Origin: Comamonadaceae bacterium
Lineage (GTDB): Bacteria; Pseudomonadota; Gammaproteobacteria; Burkholderiales; Burkholderiaceae_C
Direction of reading: 5' to 3'
Length of the DNA stretch: 8,991 nucleotides
Assembly (NCBI GenBank): GCA_947454585.1
Contig: CANGML010000051.1
Span: 1 to 8,991 of the forward strand
This document shows positions 1 to 6,482 of the stretch, one piece after another (position 1 is the first letter of the stretch; the number at the start of each line of letters is the position of its first letter). A program made the position numbers and the translations under genes. The notes beneath the pieces were generated by a model. That model ran no database searches, was not told the origin of the DNA, and saw only the letters and a list, made by a program, of their open reading frames with translations.

Positions 1-838
1 TCAGCGTCAAACCTTTGTCTCTCAGCATGGCAAAGAACACCTCGGGTTTGGCTATGCCAGCCAAGGCTTGCACCGGGGAATTACCCCAGCTTTGAAGGGA
101 TCGTTGCGCGCCATTAGCCTGTTGTGCAAAGTCGGCCAAACGTCGCTGCACAGCCAACGAGTGTGCATCAGGCTTGCCCCCCGTTTGGATGACCCAGCAA
201 GCACTGGCGGGCTTGAAAGACTTGGTACGCGAACTTGGCCGAGGCCAGGATTCACGCAAAGGCCCCGCCGGCAACAGACGACCATTGCCAAGGCCCCGTT
301 CATCGAACACACACAGCTCGAGGTCGCGGGCTAGCGCCCAATGTTGCAAACCATCGTCACACACCAGCACCTGCACATGGGGATGGGCGGCAAGTAGTGC
401 GCGTCCTGCTGCCACGCGGTCTGGGCCAACAAACACAGGCACTTGGCAGTTGCGAGCCATCAGCAGGGGTTCGTCACCCACGTCAGCCGCTGTGCTGTTT
501 TGCTGGACGGATTGGATGCGCTGCGCGGCTGCACTTGCCTTGCGTCCGTAGCCTCGCGACAGGACCCCCACGGCCCAGCCTTGCGTGACGAGGTGATGAA
601 CCAAGGCCATGGTGATGGGCGTTTTACCCACGCCGCCTACCATCACATTGCCTACCACGATCACAGGAATAGGGAGTTTTTGTTGTTCGAAGAAGCCGAC
701 CAGATAGAGCCAACGACGCAGAGTGACCAGAGCGCCGAAAAGCCAGCTGAAAGGCAATAGGGCGAGAGAGAGTAGCTGCGCTTGCCAATCATTTTGGCCT
801 CGCCAAGCCCGCATCAATGCCTGGCGTACCCGGGCCAT
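1..838 (-). CDS. lpxK: Tetraacyldisaccharide 4'-kinase LpxK (3' end cut by window edge)
   Basis: LpxK phosphorylates the 4' position of the lipid A disaccharide at the inner face of the inner membrane, a late step of the Raetz pathway. The frame was translated by hand from the ATG at 838-836 and stays open for 279 codons to the window edge. The family is about 330 residues, so roughly the last 50 lie outside. A hydrophobic N-terminal segment (about 22-40) fits the membrane anchor. The P-loop is at 63-74 (GNVMVGGVGKTP), followed by GYGR at 96-99, GDEP at 121-124 and the catalytic DDGLQH at 161-166. The stretch near 197-217 is Ser/Arg/Lys-rich and looks less conserved than the rest. It starts 5 bases after the exbD stop with no well-placed Shine-Dalgarno sequence, suggesting translational coupling in the exbB-exbD-lpxK operon. 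The identification is secure. Confidence 0.96.
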   Translation of the reverse strand, partial: MARVRQALMRAWRGQNDWQAQLLSLALLPFSWLFGALVTLRRWLYLVGFFEQQKLPIPVIVVGNVMVGGVGKTPITMALVHHLVTQGWAVGVLSRGYGRKASAAAQRIQSVQQNSTAADVGDEPLLMARNCQVPVFVGPDRVAAGRALLAAHPHVQVLVCDDGLQHWALARDLELCVFDERGLGNGRLLPAGPLRESWPRPSSRTKSFKPASACWVIQTGGKPDAHSLAVQRRLADFAQQANGAQRSLQSWGNSPVQALAGIAKPEVFFAMLRDKGLTL

Positions 839-843
839 GGTGT

Positions 844-1275
844 TCAATCAGCCTTGCCGTTGGAGGATTGCGCGGCAAAGGTCAGTTGATTCAGCCCGTT
901 GCGCCGCGCTGCCTCCATCACCATCATGACTGATTGGTGGCTCGCTTGCGCGTCAGCACTGATGATGATCATGGGGTTCTCGATGGCCTGCGTACTTTGC
1001 GCCAAAGCTTGGCTCAGGCCTTGGACATCACGGCTGTTGATCGGGGTTTTATTGACCATGAAACGCCCGTCGCTGCTGATCGCGACGATGACTTCATGAG
1101 GGCGTTCTTGTTGAACGGTAGCGTCTGCCACAGGCAAGTTCAACTGCATTTCGGTGAACTTGCTGTAAGTGGTCGAGAGCATCAAAAAGATCACCACCAC
1201 CAGCAAAATGTCGATGAAGGGAATCAGGTTGATCTCGGGCTCGGCGCTTTTCTCGCGATGAAACTTCATGGCCAT
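844..1275 (-). CDS. exbD: ExbD/TolR-family biopolymer transport protein
   Basis: This is the small partner of the ExbB/TolQ-type channel. Family members use the proton-motive force to drive an envelope machine (TonB-ExbBD or Tol-Pal). The 143 residues match the usual length of about 140. There is a short cytoplasmic N-terminus and one transmembrane helix at about 18-35, then a periplasmic domain that ends near ADAQASHQSVMMVMEAARRN (107-126). The helix holds the essential protonatable aspartate D22 in NLIPFIDILLVVV (16-28). The ATG at 1275 is preceded by an AGG eight bases upstream. A second ATG two codons on is possible. The gene lies 12 bases after exbB and 5 before lpxK, clearly one operon. 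No tonB or TonB-dependent receptor is in view, so its partner is unknown. A role tied to lipid A or outer-membrane maintenance is only an inference from linkage to lpxK. Confidence 0.93.
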   Translation of the reverse strand: MAMKFHREKSAEPEINLIPFIDILLVVVIFLMLSTTYSKFTEMQLNLPVADATVQQERPHEVIVAISSDGRFMVNKTPINSRDVQGLSQALAQSTQAIENPMIIISADAQASHQSVMMVMEAARRNGLNQLTFAAQSSNGKAD

Positions 1276-1287
1276 GCGTTGCGCCTG

Positions 1288-1914
1288 TTATTTCAATTGG
1301 GCTCGCATGACGAGCAAATGGCGGGCAAAGCGTTCGGCGTCCAATTCAAACCCCAACACATAGGCATCCACCCGAGCGCGCAGGTAGCGCCAAAACATCA
1401 ACGCAGGAATCGCCACGATCAAGCCAAAGGCCGTGTTGTACAAGGCCATTGAAATGCCCTGCGCGAGTTGGATGGGGTTGCTGGTGCCAGGCGTTTGCGA
1501 ACCAAAAATGTCAATCATGCCGATCACCGTCCCCAGCAGCCCCAGCAAAGGCGCGGCCGACGCGATGGTGGCCAAGGCCACCAAATGTTTTTCTAACTCA
1601 TGGGCAGCTTGTCGACCCACAGACTCCATGCTTGAACGCAGATCTTCAGCGCTGATCAAGGGCTGATGCTGCAAGGCATGCCAGCCACTGGCGAGAATTC
1701 GGCCCAAGGTTGAATGGTCGTGTAACTGGTTGATGACATCTTGCGAGGGTAAATTGCTTTGCGACGCTTGGAGGGCTTGTTCCAGTAAGCCAGCAGGCGC
1801 GATCAAATGCGTGCGCAGGCTCATCAGACGCTCAATGATCAGGGCGAGTGCCACGATAGAGCAAGCTAAAAGTGGCCAAATCGGCCAACCAGCCGCTTGT
1901 ATGATGGAGAACAA
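1288..1914 (-). CDS. exbB: MotA/TolQ/ExbB-family proton channel protein
   Basis: This inner-membrane channel subunit pairs with the ExbD encoded 12 bases downstream. From the chosen start it has 208 residues and three hydrophobic segments, near 11-29, 112-135 and 154-176. These include the family signature GLLGTVIGM (125-133) and GISMALYNTAFGLIVAIP (153-170) with the conserved pore-region threonine T161. The open frame extends to a TTG at 1944. I prefer the TTG at 1914-1912 (protein beginning MFSIIQAAGW) for two reasons. It has a GGGGG Shine-Dalgarno-like run at 1926-1922 with 7-base spacing. The TTG at 1944 also overlaps the likely -10 hexamer and so would not be transcribed. From memory, related Comamonadaceae proteins also begin MFSIIQAAGWP. 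No ATG start exists. It is the first gene of exbB-exbD-lpxK. Which energised system it serves is not shown here. Confidence 0.92.
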   Translation of the reverse strand: MFSIIQAAGWPIWPLLACSIVALALIIERLMSLRTHLIAPAGLLEQALQASQSNLPSQDVINQLHDHSTLGRILASGWHALQHQPLISAEDLRSSMESVGRQAAHELEKHLVALATIASAAPLLGLLGTVIGMIDIFGSQTPGTSNPIQLAQGISMALYNTAFGLIVAIPALMFWRYLRARVDAYVLGFELDAERFARHLLVMRAQLK

Positions 1915-1943
1915 AGCAAAACCCCCGAGAATTTGTTGGACCA

Positions 1944-1972
1944 ATTATCGCCTACAGGGGCATCCACATGAA
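1944..1972 (-). promoter_or_regulatory. Candidate sigma-70 promoter of exbB-exbD-lpxK
   Basis: On the minus strand there is a GATAAT -10 hexamer (1949-1944, 5 of 6 to consensus). A weak TTCATG -35 (1972-1967, 3 of 6) lies 17 bases upstream. This predicts transcription from about 1937 and a leader of about 23 bases to the TTG at 1914. The -35 lies inside a palindrome of DnaA-box sequence, so a bound protein would be expected to affect this promoter. The prediction is by eye only. Confidence 0.5.
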
Positions 1973-1994
1973 CTGTGGATAACTTTGGGGATAA
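1960..1994. promoter_or_regulatory. DnaA-box cluster with perfect inverted repeat
   Basis: ATCCACA (1962-1968) and TGTGGAT (1974-1980) form a perfect 7-base inverted repeat around TGAAC. The right arm extends to a perfect minus-strand DnaA box, TTATCCACA (1982-1974). A second minus-strand box, TTATCCCCA (1994-1986), matches 8 of 9, and the left arm read on the plus strand, GCATCCACA (1960-1968), matches 7 of 9. The cluster covers the exbB -35 region. DnaA is known to regulate some promoters through such boxes, but binding here is inference. A hairpin or another regulator's operator are alternatives. Confidence 0.45.
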
Positions 1995-2014
1995 GCCAAT
2001 GCAGTGGGTTCGAC

Positions 2015-2036
2015 AAACCGCATGAATCCACGGTTT
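2015..2036. repeat. Short inverted repeat between exbB and xseA
   Basis: AAACCG (2015-2020) and CGGTTT (2031-2036) form a perfect 6-base inverted repeat with a 10-base spacer containing ATCCAC. A loose direct repeat overlaps it: TTCGACAAAC at 2009-2018 and TTTGACAAAT at 2035-2044 match at 8 of 10 positions. No T-run follows, so it is not a terminator. It may be an operator or chance. Confidence 0.25.
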
Positions 2037-2090
2037 TGACAAATTGATGGAAAAATGAGCAAGAAAAAATCTATTTAAATCATAGACTTA
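2035..2090. other. AT-rich intergenic tract upstream of xseA
   Basis: About three quarters of this 56-base tract is A or T, well above its surroundings, with runs such as GGAAAAATG and AAGAAAAAATC. It contains a perfect TTGACA hexamer (2036-2041) on the plus strand, but no convincing -10 sits 16-18 bases beyond it. It could act as an upstream promoter element, a nucleoid-protein site or an easily melted region. No open reading frame is supported here, and no clear xseA promoter could be assigned. Confidence 0.35.
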
Positions 2091-2148
2091 CTCCGTTGCG
2101 CCGTGATTTTGTCCCTGTGCTTTAAATGACAATGAGGTAATTAAATTT

Positions 2149-3447
2149 GTGGATGACTTCGCCATTCCCCCACCTGAACCCCTAGCACTGTCGCCACGAA
2201 TATGGGCGGTTGGCGCGCTATGCCGCGCAGTAGCTGATGCATTGGAAGCGCGATTCAATCCTGTCGCTGTTCGTGGCGAGATTTCTGGGTTCACACGCGC
2301 TTCTAGCGGGCATTGTTACTTCACCTTGAAGGATGCAAGCGGTCAATTGCGCTGTGCCATGTTCAAACGTGCAGCGCAGATGCTGGACTTTCGACCTGCG
2401 GATGGCGAGCTGGTCGAGATTCGTGGCCGTTTGGGGGTGTACGAGCCACGTGGAGAACTGCAATTGGTGGTGGAACACATGCGTCGCGCGGGGCAAGGGG
2501 CATGGTTTGAGCAATTTTTGCAACTCAAGGCCAAGCTTGAAGCCGAAGGTTTGTTCGACGCCGAGCGCAAACGTCCTCTCAAAACCATGCCGCGCGGCAT
2601 CGGTGTGGTGACCTCCTTGGGGGCAGCGGCTTTGCACGATGTCGCCACGGCTTTGCAACGCCGTGTCCCACACATTCCTGTGGTTCTTGCGCCTTCATTG
2701 GTGCAAGGGCCTGATGCGGCGCTTCATTTGGTGAGCGCCCTACAGCAACTGAGTCAACGCCCAGCCATCGATGTGATTTTGCTGGTGCGAGGGGGTGGAT
2801 CGATGGAAGACCTGTGGGCCTTCAACGATGAGCGCCTCGCCCGCGCCATCGTGGCGAGTCCCGTGCCCATCGTCAGCGGTGTAGGCCATGAAACCGACTT
2901 CACCATTGCTGACTTTTGTGCCGACTTGCGTGCCCCCACACCCACGGCGGCGGCTGAGATGTGCGCTTTGCCGCAGGCGGAATTACTCTCGAACTTAGAC
3001 CTTTGGGGCGGGGCGATGCAAACGGTGGCACACCGTCACTTGGACACGCAAGCGCAACGCTTGGACCGTGCCCAAGCGCGCTTAGGACGTCCCTCCGAGG
3101 GACTGAGCACTGAAAAAATGCAGTTGCTTCGTCTCCACCAGCGTCTTGGCCAAGCCATGCAAACCCGCGCCCAACGTTGTCACAACGATTTGGCTATGCT
3201 TGCCAGTGGTTTAGCTCGGGGTGTACTGCAAACCCCAGCCACGGCGCGCGAACGCCTACATCGAGCCGCTTTGCGCCTAGAGCTGCTTGACCCCAAGCTT
3301 GTGCTGCAACGCGGTTTCGCGTGGCTCAGCGATGTCGATGGTCAAGCCATTACCTCGGTGGCACAAACCACAGATGGCCAAGCCCTGCAAGCAACCCTTG
3401 CTGATGGCGTGGTTGATTTACGTGTGGCACCATCAACCCAAATTTAG
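2149..3447 (+). CDS. xseA: Exodeoxyribonuclease VII large subunit
   Basis: With XseB this forms exonuclease VII, which degrades single-stranded DNA from either end into short oligonucleotides and takes part in repair. The 432 residues fit the family (E. coli 456). An N-terminal OB-fold (about 14-112) carries [20 protein letters not shown] (41-60). The catalytic domain follows, with GVVTS (152-156), [13 protein letters not shown] (214-226), GVGHETD (244-250) and [10 protein letters not shown] (261-270). A helical, Gln/Arg/Leu-rich region (about 275-385) fits the coiled-coil arm that contacts XseB, and the C-terminal motif LQRGFAWL is near 383. The start is GTG at 2149 with a GAGG Shine-Dalgarno at 2134-2137, a rather long 11-base spacing. 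No ATG alternative lies upstream in frame. xseB is not in the window. sodB follows after 35 bases. Confidence 0.96.
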   Translation: MDDFAIPPPEPLALSPRIWAVGALCRAVADALEARFNPVAVRGEISGFTRASSGHCYFTLKDASGQLRCAMFKRAAQMLDFRPADGELVEIRGRLGVYEPRGELQLVVEHMRRAGQGAWFEQFLQLKAKLEAEGLFDAERKRPLKTMPRGIGVVTSLGAAALHDVATALQRRVPHIPVVLAPSLVQGPDAALHLVSALQQLSQRPAIDVILLVRGGGSMEDLWAFNDERLARAIVASPVPIVSGVGHETDFTIADFCADLRAPTPTAAAEMCALPQAELLSNLDLWGGAMQTVAHRHLDTQAQRLDRAQARLGRPSEGLSTEKMQLLRLHQRLGQAMQTRAQRCHNDLAMLASGLARGVLQTPATARERLHRAALRLELLDPKLVLQRGFAWLSDVDGQAITSVAQTTDGQALQATLADGVVDLRVAPSTQI

Positions 3448-3451
3448 TTTT

Positions 3452-3457
3452 TACAAT
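3452..3457 (+). promoter_or_regulatory. Candidate -10 element of sodB
   Basis: TACAAT (5 of 6 to the sigma-70 consensus) lies just after the xseA stop codon, predicting transcription from about 3464. No good -35 is seen 16-18 bases upstream, so the promoter is weakly supported. It would let the abundant SodB be made independently of xseA, to which it is otherwise closely linked. Confidence 0.35.
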
Positions 3458-3482
3458 CCACGTTTTTACACAAGAGGACTTC

Positions 3483-4064
3483 ATGGAACACACGCTCCCC
3501 GCACTGCCTTACGCCATTGATGCATTGGCCCCGCATTACTCCAAAGAAACCTTGGAGTTTCACCATGGCAAACACCACAACGCCTACGTTGTGAACTTGA
3601 ACAACCTGCAAAAAGGGACCGAGTTCGAAGGCATGGCGTTGGAAGAAATCGTGAAAAAGTCCAGTGGCGGTGTTTATAACAACTCCGCCCAAATCTGGAA
3701 CCACACCTTTTTCTGGAACTGCATGAAGCCACAAGGCGGCGGCGAACCCACGGGTGCTTTGGCTGCAGCCATCAACGCGAAATTCGGCAGCTATGCCGCC
3801 TTCAAGGAAGCCTTCGTCAAGAGTGCCGTGGGCAACTTTGGCTCTGGCTGGACATGGTTGGTCAAAAAGGCCGATGGTTCAGTCGATATCGTCAACATGG
3901 GCGCCGCTGGCACACCCTTGACCACGGGCGACAAGGCCTTGATGACCGTGGACGTGTGGGAACACGCCTACTACATCGACTACCGCAACATGCGTCCCAA
4001 GTTCGTGGAAACCTTCCTTGACCATTTGGTGAACTGGTCTTTTGCAGAGGCTAACTTCGCGTAA
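3483..4064 (+). CDS. sodB: Superoxide dismutase, Fe type
   Basis: This enzyme converts superoxide to oxygen and hydrogen peroxide in the cytoplasm. The 193 residues equal the usual length. The four metal ligands are visible: H27 (in LEFHHGKHH), H74 (in IWNHTFFW), D157 and H161 (in DVWEHAYY). Q70, four residues before H74, is the position that holds the active-site glutamine in Fe enzymes, which favours iron over manganese. A cambialistic enzyme cannot be excluded from sequence alone. There is no signal peptide. The ATG has a strong AAGAGGA Shine-Dalgarno at 3472-3478. It lies 35 bases after xseA with no terminator between, so read-through is likely even if the TACAAT element provides its own promoter. 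A bidirectional terminator follows about 40 bases after the stop. Confidence 0.97.
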   Translation: MEHTLPALPYAIDALAPHYSKETLEFHHGKHHNAYVVNLNNLQKGTEFEGMALEEIVKKSSGGVYNNSAQIWNHTFFWNCMKPQGGGEPTGALAAAINAKFGSYAAFKEAFVKSAVGNFGSGWTWLVKKADGSVDIVNMGAAGTPLTTGDKALMTVDVWEHAYYIDYRNMRPKFVETFLDHLVNWSFAEANFA

Positions 4065-4097
4065 TTGCCTCGGTCAAAGCGGATTGAGCGCCGCTTG

Positions 4098-4126
4098 AAA
4101 AAACCGCCCATTGGGCGGTTTTTTTT
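4098..4126. terminator. Bidirectional intrinsic terminator
   Basis: CCGCCC (4104-4109) pairs with GGGCGG (4113-4118) around a three-base ATT loop. Six A residues flank the left side (4098-4103) and eight T residues the right (4119-4126). The structure therefore works as a stem plus U-run in both directions, for sodB from the left and the DUF192 gene from the right. The T-run on the right overlaps the DUF192 stop codon (4127-4125). Confidence 0.9.
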
Positions 4127-4568
4127 ATGGCTTAAACACCACGCCGCTCAAGCGGCTGCCGGCTTTGAGCCCTTTCTTGGCAAACCAGCCTTGGTGCATC
4201 TCTAGGACAAATCGCACAGGCTTGGTGGAACAGTGCGAGTCGGTGGTTTGTGGCTTCATGTCGGCCAAGTTGACGATGATGCCGTCGTCCGCGACAAATG
4301 CGGCGGTCAGAGGAAGTAGGGTGTTTTTCATCCAAAAGCACTGGGTGGCGGGCTGTTCAAACACAAACAACATGCCCTCGTGCTGCGGCATGTCTGCGCG
4401 GTACATCAAGCCAATGCTGCGCTGCTCAGAGGTTTGAGCAACCTGGGTATCGATTTGATACATGCCGGCTTGCAACTTGATGCGCGGCAGGTTGGTTTGT
4501 GGCGTGTCTTGCGCGGCCGCAGTCAAGGCTAGGGCGGCCAAAAAGAGGGAGAGGCAAAAGCGATTCAT
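4125..4568 (-). CDS. Exported DUF192 family protein
   Basis: This is a small protein of the DUF192 family (PF02643), whose biochemical role is not established. Residues 1-19 form a clear signal peptide (basic start, then Leu/Ala-rich core ending LTAAA), so the mature form is probably periplasmic. Family motifs are in order: QRSIGLMYR (49-57), GMLFVF (65-70), FWMKNT (78-83) and VLEM (121-124). As I remember the family pattern, an aspartate often follows the NT-x-x-P-L motif; here it is T88. Two cysteines remain in the mature part, C77 and C113, and could form a disulfide. The ATG at 4568 has no good Shine-Dalgarno sequence. The gene converges on sodB, ending in the shared terminator, and diverges from icd across a 60-base gap. 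The family call is firm; the function is unknown. Confidence 0.92.
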   Translation of the reverse strand: MNRFCLSLFLAALALTAAAQDTPQTNLPRIKLQAGMYQIDTQVAQTSEQRSIGLMYRADMPQHEGMLFVFEQPATQCFWMKNTLLPLTAAFVADDGIIVNLADMKPQTTDSHCSTKPVRFVLEMHQGWFAKKGLKAGSRLSGVVFKP

Positions 4569-4590
4569 GAATGCGACTGTAGCGCACGCA

Positions 4591-4596
4591 TAGAAT
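4591..4596 (+). promoter_or_regulatory. Candidate -10 element of icd
   Basis: TAGAAT (5 of 6 to consensus) predicts transcription from about 4603, leaving a leader of about 26 bases that contains the icd Shine-Dalgarno AGGA (4615-4618). The hexamer at the -35 position (4568-4573) is poor, and it overlaps the first base of the divergent DUF192 start codon. The same TAGAAT hexamer precedes clpS. Confidence 0.4.
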
Positions 4597-4628
4597 TCAA
4601 AAACTCACCATTTCAGGAAACACCTTAC

Positions 4629-5885
4629 ATGCCTTACCAGCACATTCAAGTGCCTAGCTTGGGTCAAAAAATAACGCTCAACCCAGACAAGTCCTTGCAG
4701 GTGCCCGATCAGCCCATCATTCCCTTCATCATGGGCGATGGTGTAGGACAAGACGTGACACCTGTGATGCGCAAGGTCGTGGACGCCGCCGTGGCTAAAG
4801 CCTATGGCAACCTGCGTCAAATTCACTGGATGGAACTGTTTGCGGGTGAAAAAGCCACCCAAGTCTATGGCCCCGACGTGTGGTTGCCCCAAGAAACAGC
4901 AGACGTCATGCGTGAGTACTTGGTGTCTATCAAAGGGCCGTTGAATACGCCTGTCGGAGGCGGCATTCGTTCGCTCAACGTAGCCTTGCGCCAAGCACTC
5001 GACTTATTTGTGTGCTTGCGTCCTGTCCAGTACTTCAAGGGTGTGCCATCGCCTCTGAAAGAGCCTGAAAAAACCAATATGGTCATCTTCCGCGAGAACT
5101 CGGAAGACATCTACGCAGGCATCGAATACGCCGCTGAGAGTGCCGAAGCCAAAAAACTCATCGCCTTCTTGAAAACCGAGATGGGCGCCACCACCATCCG
5201 TTTTCCCGACACCTCGGCCATTGGCGTTAAGCCGGTGTCGATCGAAGGTACCGAGCGCTTTATTCGCAAGGCTATTCAGTACGCCATTGACCATGACAAG
5301 CCCAGCGTCACCATTGTGCACAAGGGCAACATCATGAAGTTCACCGAAGGGGGCTTTCGTGACTGGGCCTTGGCGCTGGCGCACAAAGAGTTTGGTGCCA
5401 CCTTGATCGATGGCGGTCCTTGGTGCCGTGTGAAAAACCCCAAAACCGGCAGGTCCATCATCATCAAAGATGTGATTGCCGATGCGTTTTTGCAGCAAAT
5501 TTTGATGCGTCCTGCCGAGTATTCGGTGGTGGCCACCCTCAACCTCAATGGCGATTACATTTCAGACGCGGTGGCTGCGCAAGTCGGTGGCATTGGGATT
5601 GCACCGGGTGCCAACATGTCAGATACCGTCGCCTGCTTTGAAGCCACGCACGGCACCGCCCCCAAATACGCAGGCAAGAACTATGTCAACCCCGGCAGCA
5701 TGATCTTGTGCGCCGAGATGATGCTGCGCCATATCGGATGGAGCGAGGCGGCTGATGTCATCCTGCGTGCGATGGAAGCTGCGATTGAGACCAAGCGCGT
5801 CACCTATGACTTTGCGCGTCTCATGGACGGCGCCGAGCAGGTGAGTTGCTCCGCCTTTGGCGATGTGATGATTGAGCAGATGTAA
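4629..5885 (+). CDS. icd: NADP-dependent isocitrate dehydrogenase
   Basis: This TCA-cycle enzyme oxidatively decarboxylates isocitrate to 2-oxoglutarate, making NADPH. The 418 residues match the homodimeric E. coli type (416), with a constant offset of +2. Substrate and metal residues are present: S115, N117, R121, R131, R155, Y162, K232, D285, D309 and D313. NADP preference is indicated by K346 and Y347 (in HGTAPKYAG), with Y393 and R397 near the C-terminus. S115, in [12 protein letters not shown], is the counterpart of E. coli S113, the site phosphorylated by AceK. Control of flux into the glyoxylate shunt is therefore possible, but aceK is not in view. The start is ATG at 4629 with AGGA at 4615-4618. 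It diverges from the DUF192 gene. The next gene begins 21 bases after its stop, suggesting co-transcription. Confidence 0.97.
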   Translation: MPYQHIQVPSLGQKITLNPDKSLQVPDQPIIPFIMGDGVGQDVTPVMRKVVDAAVAKAYGNLRQIHWMELFAGEKATQVYGPDVWLPQETADVMREYLVSIKGPLNTPVGGGIRSLNVALRQALDLFVCLRPVQYFKGVPSPLKEPEKTNMVIFRENSEDIYAGIEYAAESAEAKKLIAFLKTEMGATTIRFPDTSAIGVKPVSIEGTERFIRKAIQYAIDHDKPSVTIVHKGNIMKFTEGGFRDWALALAHKEFGATLIDGGPWCRVKNPKTGRSIIIKDVIADAFLQQILMRPAEYSVVATLNLNGDYISDAVAAQVGGIGIAPGANMSDTVACFEATHGTAPKYAGKNYVNPGSMILCAEMMLRHIGWSEAADVILRAMEAAIETKRVTYDFARLMDGAEQVSCSAFGDVMIEQM

Positions 5886-5906
5886 GTTGCAAATCGAGCC
5901 ATCCCC

Positions 5907-6437
5907 ATGAGCATCACCCAGTTCAACGCCACCTATGTTGCCGAAGAGGATCGGGTCCTGTTTCGCTTCAACACCAGCGAATCGCAGGAGTACCGGTTGT
6001 GGTTCACCCGTGCGGTGGTGCGCAGCATCTTGACGCTTGGTGCCCAAGCCAGTGTGGCGGTCTTAGCCCGACAGCATCCGCCCGAGCAAGCCAAAGCGAT
6101 TGCCGAGTTCAAGCAGCAGACCAAGGAGGCGCAAGCGCAGTTCACCACCTTTGTGCCAGCAAGCAACTTTCCGTTAGGAACTGAACCCCGCTTGATTCAA
6201 CAAGCGCGTATCAAGCTGATGGACAAGGCAACGGCGCTGGAGTTGGTGATGCCCAAGGGGCAACTGCTGACGATGAACCTGAATGAAGACATGATTGCCC
6301 AGCTGCGCTTGTTACTGCAAACGATCGCCCAACGCGCGCAGTGGGGGCTGGATGGACCTGTCGGTGCGTCATCAGAACCAGAGCCAAAGCCGTCACCTGA
6401 CCTGACGCCCGGCTCATCCGGCAAGGTGTTGCATTGA
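5907..6437 (+). CDS. Uncharacterised 176-residue protein between icd and clpS
   Basis: I do not recognise a named family. The protein is soluble, with no signal peptide or membrane helix. The N-terminal part (1-35) looks like beta strands around DRVLFRFNT (15-23) and the strongly aromatic/basic EYRLWFTR (28-35), then a helix. The middle (58-80) is Ala/Gln/Lys/Glu-rich and probably helical. Residues 108-148 form a second strand-helix unit (ALELVMPKG, then LNEDMIAQLRLLLQTIAQRA). The tail (about 150-176) is Pro/Ser/Glu-rich and probably disordered. There are no catalytic or metal-binding motifs and no cysteines. The ATG at 5907 has only a weak upstream signal. The 21-base gap from icd suggests a shared transcript. 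Codon use and unbroken frame support a real gene. Binding another macromolecule is a guess from its composition. Confidence 0.85.
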   Translation: MSITQFNATYVAEEDRVLFRFNTSESQEYRLWFTRAVVRSILTLGAQASVAVLARQHPPEQAKAIAEFKQQTKEAQAQFTTFVPASNFPLGTEPRLIQQARIKLMDKATALELVMPKGQLLTMNLNEDMIAQLRLLLQTIAQRAQWGLDGPVGASSEPEPKPSPDLTPGSSGKVLH

Positions 6438-6470
6438 GTTCGAACGTCTCCTGGCTTCATCTGTGATCGA

Positions 6471-6476
6471 TAGAAT
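6471..6476 (+). promoter_or_regulatory. Candidate -10 element of clpS (possible leaderless mRNA)
   Basis: TAGAAT (5 of 6 to consensus) ends only 6 bases before the clpS ATG at 6483, so the predicted transcription start falls at or beside the start codon. No properly spaced Shine-Dalgarno exists: the only candidate, GGTGA (6477-6481), lies one base from the ATG. No clear -35 is seen. Read-through from icd and the gene after it would be the alternative source of clpS message. Confidence 0.4.
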
Positions 6477-6482
6477 GGTGAC

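Noticed and set aside
52..312. 86-codon open frame on the minus strand near the left edge
   Set aside because: Out of frame with lpxK, which covers the same bases with its P-loop and DDGLQH motifs intact.
934..1452. 172-codon open frame on the plus strand
   Set aside because: It overlaps exbD and exbB on the opposite strand, both well supported by family motifs; its His/Gln-rich product is typical of a shadow frame.
1925..1950. Fur box upstream of exbB
   Set aside because: GATAAT is present but the rest of the 19-base Fur palindrome is not; it reads better as a -10 hexamer.
2015..2036. Terminator between exbB and xseA
   Set aside because: The 6-base inverted repeat has a 10-base loop, no U-run, and lies between two divergent genes where no terminator is needed.
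2036..2064. Plus-strand sigma-70 promoter for xseA starting from TTGACA
   Set aside because: The -35 is perfect, but the bases 16-18 positions downstream do not resemble a -10 in any register.
1960..2090. Chromosomal replication origin
   Set aside because: Only one perfect and one near-perfect DnaA box, and no dnaA, dnaN, gyrB or rpmH nearby; a regulatory site is the simpler reading.
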